Source: Deinococcus sp.
GTDB taxonomy: Bacteria; Deinococcota; Deinococci; Deinococcales; Deinococcaceae
Assembly (NCBI GenBank): GCA_018260275.1
Contig: JAGLBK010000057.1
Span: forward strand, 1-13,498
Reading direction: 5' to 3'
DNA length: 13,498 nt
A program made the position numbers and the translations under genes. Each line of letters starts with the position of its first letter. Within the stretch, counting starts at the first letter, position 1. Under the pieces are notes generated by a model. That model ran no database searches. It was not told where the DNA came from and saw only the letters and a program-made list of their open reading frames with translations. Below are positions 1 through 7,001 of this stretch, one piece after another.

Positions 1-1
1 C

Positions 2-580
2 GCCTTGCAGCTCGACGACCTCGACCGCTTCAATACCGCCCTCGACGCGCAGCGGGCACTGCCACAGCACTTACGGTTCAAAGGGCCACTGCGCCAGTCA
101 CAGACCCCGGTGCTGAGCGTGGAAGCACGCCCGGACACGGTCATCTCGGTCCAGGCCGTGCCCCGAGGGACAGCGGGCCTTCCGGTTCAGCTGGCGACCA
201 CGGGCGACCCGGCCACCGGCCAATTTGAACTGCAACCGGCGCCGCTTCCTGAGGGCACCTACACCCTGGAACTGACCGCAATGCGCTTCGGAAAGCAGCA
301 GCACTGGAGCTGGCCCATTGTCATAGACCGCACGCCGCCGCAGCTCGGTGGGGTCAAGGTCACCCTCAGGGGCCGCGTGATGCAGGTCAGCGGAGAAGCG
401 AACGACTCTGCCCCCGGCCATCGCCCCATGCAACTGCTGATCGGCAACGGCGAGCTGCGGGCCGCGCGGCAGGTCAGAGGCCCGTTCCAGCTGATTCTGC
501 CCGCGCCGCCGCACCCCGCCGCAAGCGACCTTACCCTGACCGACAGCGCCGGAAACGTCACCCATGTCCATCTCCCCTGA
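2..580 (+). CDS. Ig-like domain protein, 3' part (5' end outside window)
   Basis: The frame is open from the first bases of the window, so this is probably the C-terminal part of a longer protein; the TTG at 5 is only the first in-window start-like codon. About 192 residues are visible. They are beta-rich and contain two Ig-like or 'Big'-type segments. One ends near residue 110 with a PEGTYTLELTA strand followed by IVIDRTPP, a motif typical of bacterial surface Ig-like repeats. The other ends with DSAGNVTHVHLP, typical of the last strand of such a domain. No membrane segment is visible in this part. The stop overlaps the next gene (CHASE2-GGDEF) by 17 nt, so the two are probably co-translated. 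In other bacteria, genes for periplasmic FecR/LysM or Ig proteins often sit beside CHASE2 sensors. A role in presenting or sensing an extracytoplasmic signal for the neighbour is inference. Confidence 0.6.
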   Translation, partial: ALQLDDLDRFNTALDAQRALPQHLRFKGPLRQSQTPVLSVEARPDTVISVQAVPRGTAGLPVQLATTGDPATGQFELQPAPLPEGTYTLELTAMRFGKQQHWSWPIVIDRTPPQLGGVKVTLRGRVMQVSGEANDSAPGHRPMQLLIGNGELRAARQVRGPFQLILPAPPHPAASDLTLTDSAGNVTHVHLP

Positions 581-2045
581 AACCGCGGGCCGCACAGGGT
601 CGCTGCAGCAGTACACTCTGCCGCTGGCGGCCCTGCTGGGGCTGGCCCTGGCCCTGCACCTCCCGGACAACCCCAGACTGGACAACGCGCTGAACCTCGC
701 CTTTCCGGCGGCGCTGGACCCGCGCATCGTGGTGGTCGGCATCGACGACGCCAGCCTGCGAGATTATGGCCGCCTGGAGCAGTGGCCGCGTGCCCTGTAT
801 GCCCAGGCGCTGCACAATCTGAACGAGGCCGGGGCCAGGGTGATCGGCCTGGACGTCTTGCTGAGCGACCCCGCCCCGGCGGACCACGCCCTGCGAACTG
901 CCCTGAACCAGCCGAATCTGGTGCGCTCCCTGACCCCGGAAGACTATTTTGCCGGGCACCACCGACCCACTTCGCCGGGCGGAGTCAGCGTGCTGAATGC
1001 CCCCAGGGCTCAGGGCGTCAGCGAGGTGCAGACCGCTTACGCCGCTGGCAACTCGGGCACACTGCTGCCCAGCTTTGCGGCCCAGGTCGCCAGAGGAGCC
1101 GGGCAAACGCTGCGGGCCGACACCACGCCGCACCTGATCGGGTACGTTCCGGTCGAACAACTGCTGCAAAAGACGGTTTCTTTTCGCGACGTGGTCAACG
1201 GCAATATCCGCTTCGGCGATTTTCAGAACCGCGCCGTGCTGATCGGGGAAACGGCCAGTGGACTGGGTAACATCCTGCTGCCGGATATAGATGGCCGCTC
1301 GGTGCCCGGCGTGCTGCTTCAGGCGCGGGCGGTTTCGGCGCTGCTCACGCCGCCTTTTCAGCGCTTTCCGCTGTGGCTGACGGCCTGCCTGTGCGTACTG
1401 ATCGGGGGGGTAGTGGTCACCATGCGCGGTTACTGGGGGTTTGTCATTGCCGCAGCCGTGCTGATGCTCTGCGCCGTGGGCTGGCATTTCCGGCTGGTGA
1501 TTCCGGGCGTGACCCTCTCGCTCGCCGCCATCCTGAGCAGCGCCCTGGTGGCCTTCGAGCAGTGGTGGCTGGCCCGTAGACTAAGCCTGCGTGATCCCCT
1601 GACCGGCGTCGGCAACCGCCTGGCCCTGAGCCGCACCCTCGAAAAACGCTGGCCTGCCCGCGCAAGCCAGCCCATTACCGTGCTGGTCGCCGACATCAAC
1701 GAACTGCGGCGCATCAATGAGCAGTACGGACGGCTGGGGGGCGAAAGGGCGCTGCGCGAACTGGCCCAGCGCCTGGAGCGGGCGGCCGGGCGCAAAGACA
1801 CCACCTATCGCTGGGGACCGGAAGAATTCGCGGTGGTCATCCCCACGGGCCAGACCCAGGACATCATGGCCCTGACCGAAAAGTACCAGCGGGCCTGTGC
1901 CGACTTCCGGTACGCTGACATTTCCCTGCACGTCAACCTGGGCAGCGCCACCACCGCGCCCACTATCCTGACTCCCGGCGACCTGCTGGAAGCCGCCAGC
2001 CGCCAGCGCTACCGCCTGAAATACGAGCGGGAGCGCGAGCAGTAG
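564..2045 (+). CDS. CHASE2-domain membrane sensor with degenerate GGDEF domain
   Basis: A 493-residue membrane signalling protein. An N-terminal anchor (about residues 18-33) is followed by an extracytoplasmic CHASE2 domain (about 34-268; IVVVGIDDASL, then NRAVLIGETASGLGN and VPGVLLQARAVSALL). Three closely spaced membrane helices follow (about 269-287, 291-308, 311-330), then a C-terminal GGDEF domain (about 341-490) beginning DPLTGVGNRLAL. Diguanylate cyclases make c-di-GMP from two GTP. Aligned by eye to PleD, the first metal Asp (D377) and the guanine-contact Asn (N385) are kept. The signature, however, is GPEEF (418-422), the usual IND is INE, and the GD that normally follows is GE (393-394). 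No RxxD inhibitory site precedes the signature (GRKD instead). Activity is therefore doubtful; it may be a GTP- or c-di-GMP-responsive pseudo-enzyme. The ATG overlaps the upstream gene by 17 nt and lacks a clear ribosome site, suggesting coupled translation. Confidence 0.9.
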   Translation: MSISPETAGRTGSLQQYTLPLAALLGLALALHLPDNPRLDNALNLAFPAALDPRIVVVGIDDASLRDYGRLEQWPRALYAQALHNLNEAGARVIGLDVLLSDPAPADHALRTALNQPNLVRSLTPEDYFAGHHRPTSPGGVSVLNAPRAQGVSEVQTAYAAGNSGTLLPSFAAQVARGAGQTLRADTTPHLIGYVPVEQLLQKTVSFRDVVNGNIRFGDFQNRAVLIGETASGLGNILLPDIDGRSVPGVLLQARAVSALLTPPFQRFPLWLTACLCVLIGGVVVTMRGYWGFVIAAAVLMLCAVGWHFRLVIPGVTLSLAAILSSALVAFEQWWLARRLSLRDPLTGVGNRLALSRTLEKRWPARASQPITVLVADINELRRINEQYGRLGGERALRELAQRLERAAGRKDTTYRWGPEEFAVVIPTGQTQDIMALTEKYQRACADFRYADISLHVNLGSATTAPTILTPGDLLEAASRQRYRLKYEREREQ

Positions 2046-2072
2046 GGCATTTTGCATAAAGCATAAAGATGG

Positions 2073-2130
2073 GGCGCGTTTGACCATTCTTGGCAGGCCT
2101 TTTCATGGGTGCTGCTTTGGTCAAGACGCC
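2073..2130. repeat. Imperfect hairpin between convergent genes
   Basis: The 219 bases between the CHASE2 gene and the convergent DUF4259 gene contain no convincing gene. They hold an imperfect inverted repeat, ggcgcgtttgacca (2073-2086) against tggtcaagacgcc (2118-2130), with a loop of about 31 nt. The flanking short pair gggcat (2045-2050) / atgccc (2133-2138) extends it. A tandem gcataaa pair lies at 2054-2067. No T-tract follows on either strand, so a terminator role is only possible. Confidence 0.25.
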
Positions 2131-2264
2131 GTTATGCCCAAGACAGCGAGTGAACAAGAGAGAGCAGGACGGACTTGTCGAGCTACGGAGTGTGGAATGG
2201 AGCAAACGACGGTGCCCCGCCAACCTGCACGTCATTCGGAGCACTGCTCTGAAAAGCCTTTCGA

Positions 2265-2669
2265 CTATGCCGGGAGCCGCTGCCGCAACTGCTGAACCCC
2301 GGCCCTCCAGGCCGTAGCGTCCCCGGGTTCTTCCCACAGGTCGGGCAATTCGCTTTCAGGGCCAATCACCCGTTCCAGGGCATTGCGGGCCGAGGTTCGC
2401 AGGGGCTCAACAGCCTGCGGGTCGGCCTGCTGCACCCACACGCGCAGCCCGGCGTCGGTGATGCGCGAGGTGTCGCCCGCCAGCACAGCGCTCAGGATCT
2501 CGGCGGCGGCGACCACCCGGCAGCCCTCCTCGGCCTCGATAAAGTCCATATCGGCGTCCAGCACCACGTCGAAAGCCTCGCCGAGTGCATAGTCGCCGTC
2601 TTGCATGACTTCTTCTATAAAGTCTGCGGCAGCGTCGTTGTCGAAGGGGCCAGTATTCCAGATGTTCAC
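2265..2669 (-). CDS. DUF4259 domain-containing protein
   Basis: A 134-residue acidic protein that opens MNIWNTGPFDNDAAADFIEE, matching the family hallmark W.xGPFDNDxAxDF of DUF4259. The rest is predominantly helical (a VVAAAEILSAVLAG stretch near residues 52-65 and an ARNALERVIG helix near 93-102). The family has no established biochemical function. The start is GTG; it is chosen because the conserved Trp and GPFDND motif must lie right at the N terminus. It begins 3 nt after the stop of the upstream RelE-like gene, so the two are almost certainly in one transcript with the putative antitoxin. Whether DUF4259 takes part in the toxin-antitoxin function or is merely co-transcribed cannot be told from sequence. 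Confidence 0.8.
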   Translation of the reverse strand: MNIWNTGPFDNDAAADFIEEVMQDGDYALGEAFDVVLDADMDFIEAEEGCRVVAAAEILSAVLAGDTSRITDAGLRVWVQQADPQAVEPLRTSARNALERVIGPESELPDLWEEPGDATAWRAGVQQLRQRLPA

Positions 2670-2672
2670 GGG

Positions 2673-2972
2673 TCAAGCATAGGCGCTGTCGTGGTCGGGG
2701 TGTATGGACAGCAGCACCAGGGCTTCGCCCTTCCTGAAGCCCAGCAGTCGCATTTTCTGGGTGGCCCGCAGTGAATAGAGGGCCTCACCATTTGGCCCGC
2801 CCGTTTCCTTTTCCTTGATCTGCTCCCAGTTCAGACCAGTATGGGCGTAGACCGTCGGCCAGTCCATGACCAGTAGCTTGCCGATAGTGCTGATGACGGC
2901 GTGGCGTTCATTTTTGTCCAGTGCGACGAGCTGCTGCTGAAACTCCGGCACGTTCATATCCACAATCGGCAC
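2673..2972 (-). CDS. Putative RelE/ParE-like toxin of a type II TA pair
   Basis: A 99-residue protein with the general build of a RelE/ParE-superfamily toxin. Two N-terminal helices (about residues 8-35) are followed by a C-terminal beta-sheet region. In that region LYSLRATQKMRLLGF is followed by ALVLLSIHPDHDSAY, which resembles the R...xRxxGF and DHD.AY ending of ribosome-associated mRNA interferase-like toxins. Such toxins inhibit translation or gyrase when their antitoxin decays. The assignment rests on pattern and context, not on a clear catalytic signature. The start is GTG 2 nt after the stop of the putative antitoxin gene; an in-frame ATG at residue 6 is an alternative. The order, antitoxin first with almost no spacing, is classic for type II TA modules. 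A DUF4259 gene follows 3 nt downstream. Confidence 0.6.
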   Translation of the reverse strand: MPIVDMNVPEFQQQLVALDKNERHAVISTIGKLLVMDWPTVYAHTGLNWEQIKEKETGGPNGEALYSLRATQKMRLLGFRKGEALVLLSIHPDHDSAYA

Positions 2973-2974
2973 GG

Positions 2975-3271
2975 TCAGGGCGATTCCTCGGACAGCTTAC
3001 GCAGAGCTTCCAGCTGCGCCAGCGAGTCCTCCATCGTCAATTCTCCCACCGGATTTTCCTGCGCCCAGGCCACCGCCCGCTCGATGCTGGCCCGCGCCTC
3101 GGGCGTCAGCCGGCGCTCGTTGTCGGGCACCACCCGCGCCGTGCGGATGTACCACACACCGGGTTCACGTTCCTCCACCAGCACCGTGCGGCCCGCATAC
3201 TCCTTGCCCAGCGAGATTTGCCCGCTCGCGCCGATGACTTTGATGGACTCCTTGGGTGTGTAAGTCGTCAT
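2975..3271 (-). CDS. Putative AbrB/MazE-like antitoxin of a type II TA pair
   Basis: A 98-residue protein. Its N-terminal half, IKVIGASGQISLGKEYAG (about residues 9-26), then a VLVEEREPGVWYIRTA strand pair and VPDNERRL, resembles swapped-hairpin AbrB/MazE-type DNA-binding antitoxins. The C-terminal half (about 57-98; LTPEARASIERAVAWAQ, then SLAQLEALRKLSEES) is helical and acidic, as expected for a toxin-neutralising tail. It is first in a tight three-gene unit with the RelE-like toxin and DUF4259. The ATG is preceded by TAAATT with a 6-nt gap and no Shine-Dalgarno, suggesting a leaderless mRNA. The DNA just upstream of that box contains GCATGA twice (3284-3289 and 3292-3297), a possible site for autoregulation. 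An orphan transcriptional regulator is the main alternative. Confidence 0.6.
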   Translation of the reverse strand: MTTYTPKESIKVIGASGQISLGKEYAGRTVLVEEREPGVWYIRTARVVPDNERRLTPEARASIERAVAWAQENPVGELTMEDSLAQLEALRKLSEESP

Positions 3272-3277
3272 GCCAAG

Positions 3278-3283
3278 AATTTA
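3278..3283 (-). promoter_or_regulatory. Leaderless -10 box of the TA unit
   Basis: TAAATT on the minus strand ends 6 nt before the antitoxin ATG, fitting the TANNNT leaderless -10 pattern. Two GCATGA copies 8 nt apart lie directly upstream (3284-3297) and could be an operator. No good -35 hexamer is visible. Confidence 0.5.
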
Positions 3284-3306
3284 GCATGACCGCATGAATA
3301 GGCGCT

Positions 3307-3552
3307 CTAGTCCCAATGGGTAAAGAGTGCCTCGGCCCGCGTGTGGGGTTTCCAGTACCGGAAGTTGTACGCCTCCCAACCGCCGTTAACGGTGGAAGCG
3401 CGAAGCGCCGCCCGCTCCGGCTCTGGCAGGGGCGTAAGCAGCCAATCGGCCTGCGGTAAAACGAATGAACCGTCGGCACCGAGGGCTTCCCAGAGTGGGC
3501 CAGCGGAGGTCAGCTGGAAATCGGGTGGAAGGCCCCAGGCGGGCCGCCGCAC
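3307..3552 (-). CDS. Hypothetical protein, C-terminal half of a probable frameshifted gene
   Basis: An 81-residue frame opening with GTG, encoding RRPAWGLPPDF... and ending AYNFRYWKPHTRAEALFTHWD. I do not recognise a family. It overlaps the preceding frame by 43 nt and looks like the natural continuation of that protein. If one base were gained near 3553-3556, LPLYP from the upstream frame would read straight into VRRPAWGLPPDF here. It is rich in Trp and Pro, and a Gly-Gly-Trp-Glu turn precedes the aromatic C terminus. No ribosome-binding site precedes the GTG, which again argues that this is not an independent start. It ends 35 nt before the putative TA unit. Confidence 0.45.
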   Translation of the reverse strand: MRRPAWGLPPDFQLTSAGPLWEALGADGSFVLPQADWLLTPLPEPERAALRASTVNGGWEAYNFRYWKPHTRAEALFTHWD

Positions 3553-3806
3553 GGATACAGCGGCAATATTCCGGAGACCCCAATATTCAGCATATGAAGC
3601 GACCAGCCGACGCCTGCGCCCCAGCGGTCACGCCATTCCAGCGCACGGTAATTGCTGGTAGCGTCGTTCACATCGGCAAGCGGGCAAAACGTCCACCCCT
3701 CGCGGCGGGCGATGCGTTCAAGCGGGCGGTCAACCTCGTCCTCAACTGGCACTCCTCCCCAGCGGTCATAGACCAGCCGCTCGATGACGAACGGGTCAGC
3801 GGTCAT
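3510..3806 (-). CDS. Hypothetical protein, N-terminal half of a probable frameshifted gene
   Basis: A 98-residue frame starting with ATG 6 nt after the ispG stop, so it is co-transcribed with ispG. It begins MTADPFVIERLVYDRWGGVP and is followed by a charged and aromatic segment (EGWTFCPLADVNDATSNYRA). No known domain, signal peptide or membrane helix is visible. The last 15 or so residues (CGGPPGAFHPISS) are low-complexity and probably read out of frame, because a second open frame covering the C-terminal half begins inside this one. Together the two would make a protein of roughly 165 residues. Either the gene is a recent pseudogene or the assembly carries a one-base error. Confidence 0.5.
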   Translation of the reverse strand: MTADPFVIERLVYDRWGGVPVEDEVDRPLERIARREGWTFCPLADVNDATSNYRALEWRDRWGAGVGWSLHMLNIGVSGILPLYPCGGPPGAFHPISS

Positions 3807-3812
3807 GGGCCA

Positions 3813-5030
<1,218 letters not shown>

Positions 5031-5036
5031 GCCCAG

Positions 5037-5042
5037 AGTTTA
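5037..5042 (-). promoter_or_regulatory. Leaderless -10 box of ispG
   Basis: TAAACT on the minus strand followed by a 6-nt spacer (ctgggc) and the ispG ATG. There is no ribosome-binding site. The GC-rich upstream sequence has no recognisable -35. Confidence 0.5.
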
Positions 5043-5165
5043 CGCGCCGCCGCCCCGAACATGGCAGGCCAGCTCTCAATGCCCGGCCTGAGCGGCGGGC
5101 GGCGACACGGCAAGAGCCTGCCGGGTGATGATGGCAACGTCGCCCCGCCCAGAGTTCCTTACGGC

Positions 5166-5185
5166 ACAGTCACGCTACAGTCACG
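5166..5185 (+). promoter_or_regulatory. -10 box TACAGT within an 11-nt direct repeat
   Basis: TACAGT at 5176-5181 sits 6 nt before the ATG at 5188, the same leaderless layout seen at other genes here. It is embedded in a perfect 9-nt direct repeat, acagtcacg at 5166-5174 and 5177-5185. The 11-nt period is one helical turn. This could be a regulator-binding site occluding the promoter, or a chance tandem duplication. Confidence 0.4.
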
Positions 5186-5187
5186 AC

Positions 5188-5589
5188 ATGGCGAATTTCA
5201 GTGAAGTGGTGGCCTTCTCACGCGACGCGCAACTGCGGCAGGCCGAGCGCGAGCGCAACGATCAGGCCTTTGTCGAGGACGTGATGACGGCGGTGCGTGA
5301 GCAGGTTGAGGAAGGCGGCGGCAGCCTGAGCGCCACGGGCGAATGGACCCGCCTGAGCGAGAACACCATGAACACCTACCAGCTGACCTTTCCAGACGGC
5401 TGTAACGTGCAGGAAGTGCAGCTGGCGGTGGCCGGGCACGTCGAGGCCAGGAAAAACGTGTTCATGGTCGGCCCGACCAACCGCAACGCCGAACCCAAAC
5501 CGGTCAAGGACCGCGCTGAAGCTGCCTCACTAGTGTTTGACTATCTGCTGAACGTCGTCAAGGAAATCCGGCAGCTGCACGAACGCTGA
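5188..5589 (+). CDS. Hypothetical protein, small and helical at both ends
   Basis: A 133-residue protein starting MANFSEVVAFSRDAQLRQAE. I chose ATG 5188 over the in-frame ATGs at 5125-5131 because a -10 box lies 6 nt before it and the upstream residues look non-coding. The N-terminal third is a charged amphipathic helix (about 12-47). A beta-rich centre follows (TYQLTFPDGCNVQEVQLAV, about 74-92), and the protein ends with a helix containing SLVFDYLLNVVKEIRQLHER. There is no signal peptide, membrane segment or known catalytic motif, and I do not recognise a family. It diverges from ispG and converges on the ABC ATPase gene. Base composition resembles its neighbours, so it looks native. Confidence 0.7.
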   Translation: MANFSEVVAFSRDAQLRQAERERNDQAFVEDVMTAVREQVEEGGGSLSATGEWTRLSENTMNTYQLTFPDGCNVQEVQLAVAGHVEARKNVFMVGPTNRNAEPKPVKDRAEAASLVFDYLLNVVKEIRQLHER

Positions 5590-5613
5590 GACTGTCCGGC
5601 ATCACTCAGGTTC

Positions 5614-5768
5614 TTGATGACGCGGTAAGTTCGTGGTGTTACCCGGCCAGGCCATCAGCTCTGCGCCATGAGCCATGAGGATTTTTTCCAGAGCTCATGG
5701 CCCATAGCTCAGAGATAAAACAGAGCCAGATCTGACGGACAAGCGTCACCAACTTTGTACGTCATCAA
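5614..5768. repeat. Long imperfect inverted repeat (possible small mobile or non-coding repeat)
   Basis: Between two convergent genes (intergenic region 5590-5834, no gene seen) lies a structure with a 9-bp perfect terminal pair, ttgatgacg (5614-5622) and cgtcatcaa (5760-5768). The similarity continues inward with mismatches (aagtt.gtg on both arms). The centre is a 21-bp stem with three mismatches, ctctg...ccatgag (5659-5679) against ctcatgg...cagag (5694-5714), around a 14-nt loop. The whole segment can fold as one long hairpin. No T-tract follows on either strand, so it is not a standard terminator. It could be a decayed MITE, a small non-coding repeat of the kind known in Deinococcus, or a bidirectional transcription end. 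Confidence 0.55.
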
Positions 5769-5834
5769 TAGTTGAGGGAAGGCATATGACGCCCCCCTTT
5801 TCTCTCGCTGCCCCTCCCCTGAGAAAGCCAATAC

Positions 5835-6551
5835 TCACAGCGGCGCGGTAGACCCGACCTGCTCCTGAATGTGCCCGTCCAGCAGGTGCAACGTGCGGTC
5901 GGCGTAAGCCGCCAGGCGGTCGTCGTGCGTGACCAGCAACACCCCGGCGCCCTGTTCACGGGCCAGGGCAACCAGCAGCGACGCCACTGTCTCGGCGTTG
6001 ACGCGGTCTAAGCTGCCAGTCGGTTCATCGGCCAGCACCACAGCAGGCGCACAGGCCAGGGCGCGGGCCACCGCTACCCGCTGCCGCTCGCCGCCACTCA
6101 GCACGCCGGGCAGATCGCCAGCACGCCCAGCCAGACCGACCCGTTCCAGCAGGGCCAGCGCCCATCCCTGGTCGGCCTGGCCGCTGAGCATGCCCGGCAC
6201 CCGCACGTTTTGCATGACGCTCAGGTCTTCAAGCAGGTAATGGTGCTGAAACACCAGCCCCAGCCGCCCAGCCCGGCGCGTGGCCCGGGCCTGGGTGTCG
6301 AGGGTATCGGCCCGCACGCCGTCCCACCAGATTTCGCCGTGCTGGGGCAGGTCGAGGCCGCCGAGCAGATGCAGCAGCGTACTTTTTCCGCTGCCCGACG
6401 GCCCCGTAACCGCCACGACTTCGCCGCGCCGCACCGCCAGACTAACCCCGTGTAGCACCTCGGTTCCGGCAAAGCCGTGCCGGATATCGCAGGCTTCCAG
6501 CGCGGGCGGAACATCAGCAGGTAGGGGCGGGGCAACAGACACGGGGCGCAT
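5835..6551 (-). CDS. ABC transporter ATP-binding protein, LolD/MacB type
   Basis: A 238-residue ABC ATPase that would power a membrane transporter from the cytoplasmic side. All motifs are present: Walker A GPSGSGKST (50-58), Q-loop FQHHYLLEDLSVMQNV (from 101), signature LSGGERQRVA (141-150), Walker B VVLADEPTG (161-169) with GSLD, and H-loop H209. The Q-loop wording and LADEPTGSLD are typical of the LolD/MacB/FtsE group that works with FtsX-type permeases in lipoprotein release or peptide and drug export. I chose the ATG at 6551; a further in-frame start at 6605 would add 18 residues unlike the family. No permease gene adjoins it, so the partner must be elsewhere. It diverges from the zinc-ribbon gene across 70 nt that contain a 9-bp inverted repeat. 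Confidence 0.9.
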   Translation of the reverse strand: MRPVSVAPPLPADVPPALEACDIRHGFAGTEVLHGVSLAVRRGEVVAVTGPSGSGKSTLLHLLGGLDLPQHGEIWWDGVRADTLDTQARATRRAGRLGLVFQHHYLLEDLSVMQNVRVPGMLSGQADQGWALALLERVGLAGRAGDLPGVLSGGERQRVAVARALACAPAVVLADEPTGSLDRVNAETVASLLVALAREQGAGVLLVTHDDRLAAYADRTLHLLDGHIQEQVGSTAPL

Positions 6552-6552
6552 C

Positions 6553-6612
6553 CTAGAGCATTTGTGCCGCAGACAGATTCTCGGGGGCGTTCTGTGCTGC
6601 GCCATGCTCTAG
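6553..6612. promoter_or_regulatory. Inverted repeat in the divergent promoter region
   Basis: ctagagcat (6553-6561) and atgctctag (6604-6612) are perfect inverted copies, 42 nt apart, between two divergent genes. The right copy overlaps the -10 box of the zinc-ribbon gene and the left copy abuts the ATPase start. This is suited to a shared operator or DNA loop, though chance is not excluded. Confidence 0.35.
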
Positions 6613-6615
6613 AAT
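6610..6615 (+). promoter_or_regulatory. Leaderless -10 box of the zinc-ribbon gene
   Basis: TAGAAT ends 6 nt before the ATG at 6622, with spacer ttgcga and no Shine-Dalgarno. It overlaps the right arm of the 9-bp inverted repeat. Confidence 0.5.
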
Positions 6616-6621
6616 TTGCGA

Positions 6622-6951
6622 ATGGCAACCCTGGAAATCGACTGCCCCGTCTGCGGCGAGGTGCTGGAACTAACCGAGCAAGACCGCGACGGGCTGCAAG
6701 TCGGGGACGTAATCGTGTGCGACTCGTGCAGCGCGGAAATGGAAGTCACCCGCAACGGCGAAGGCGAAGAATTCGAGCTGGAACTGCTGGGGATCTTGAC
6801 CATCTGCCCCAACTGCGACGAGGAGTTTGAAGTCACCGAAGACATGCTGGCCGCCGCGCCCGTCATTGAAAGCAGCGACGGCGTGACGGTCAGCCTGGTC
6901 GATTGCCCGCACTGTCAGGCCAGGATCGAACTCGAACTGGCCGACGACTGA
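6622..6951 (+). CDS. LysW-like double zinc-ribbon protein
   Basis: A 109-residue, strongly acidic protein with eight cysteines in four CxxC-type pairs: C8/C11, C33/C36, C62/C65 and C95/C98. The first half (IDCPVCGEVLELTEQ, then VGDVIVCDSCSAEMEV) closely resembles LysW, the amino-group carrier of Thermus/Deinococcus lysine biosynthesis. The second half forms another zinc ribbon (ICPNCDEEFEV, then VDCPHCQARIELEL). LysW proper is about 54 residues and ends in an EDWGE-type tail whose terminal Glu carries the substrate. This protein ends LADD and lacks that tail, so a carrier role is doubtful; a zinc-binding adaptor or transcription-related ribbon is equally possible. The start at ATG 6622 is supported by the -10 box 6 nt upstream; the in-frame codon at 6616 lies inside that region. 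Confidence 0.8.
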   Translation: MATLEIDCPVCGEVLELTEQDRDGLQVGDVIVCDSCSAEMEVTRNGEGEEFELELLGILTICPNCDEEFEVTEDMLAAAPVIESSDGVTVSLVDCPHCQARIELELADD

Positions 6952-7001
6952 GCGCGGCGCTACTTCAACAGCGCTAGTCCAATAGGGCCACTTCAATAGG
7001 G

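Noticed and set aside
558..1487. Long minus-strand open frame opposite the CHASE2-GGDEF gene
   Set aside because: It is antisense to a clearly recognised protein, low in complexity and rich in Arg/Gln/Gly, as expected from third-position GC bias.
2241..2260. Short hairpin (GAGC/GCTC) downstream of the DUF4259 gene as a terminator
   Set aside because: The stem is only 4-5 bp and no T-run follows on the minus strand.
2080..2317. Small plus-strand open frames after the CHASE2 gene
   Set aside because: They lack ribosome sites, -10 boxes and recognisable composition, and run into the opposite DUF4259 gene.
5125..5187. Upstream ATG starts for the 133-residue protein
   Set aside because: The -10 box and repeat would lie inside the coding sequence, and the added residues look non-coding.
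5659..5714. Central hairpin as an ordinary intrinsic terminator
   Set aside because: The stem is strong but neither strand has a T-run after it, and it lies within a larger inverted-repeat structure.
6957..7001. Stem gcgct/agcgc and near-repeat of caatagggcca between convergent stops
   Set aside because: The stem is 5 bp with no T-run and the repeat is short and imperfect; too weak for a feature of its own.
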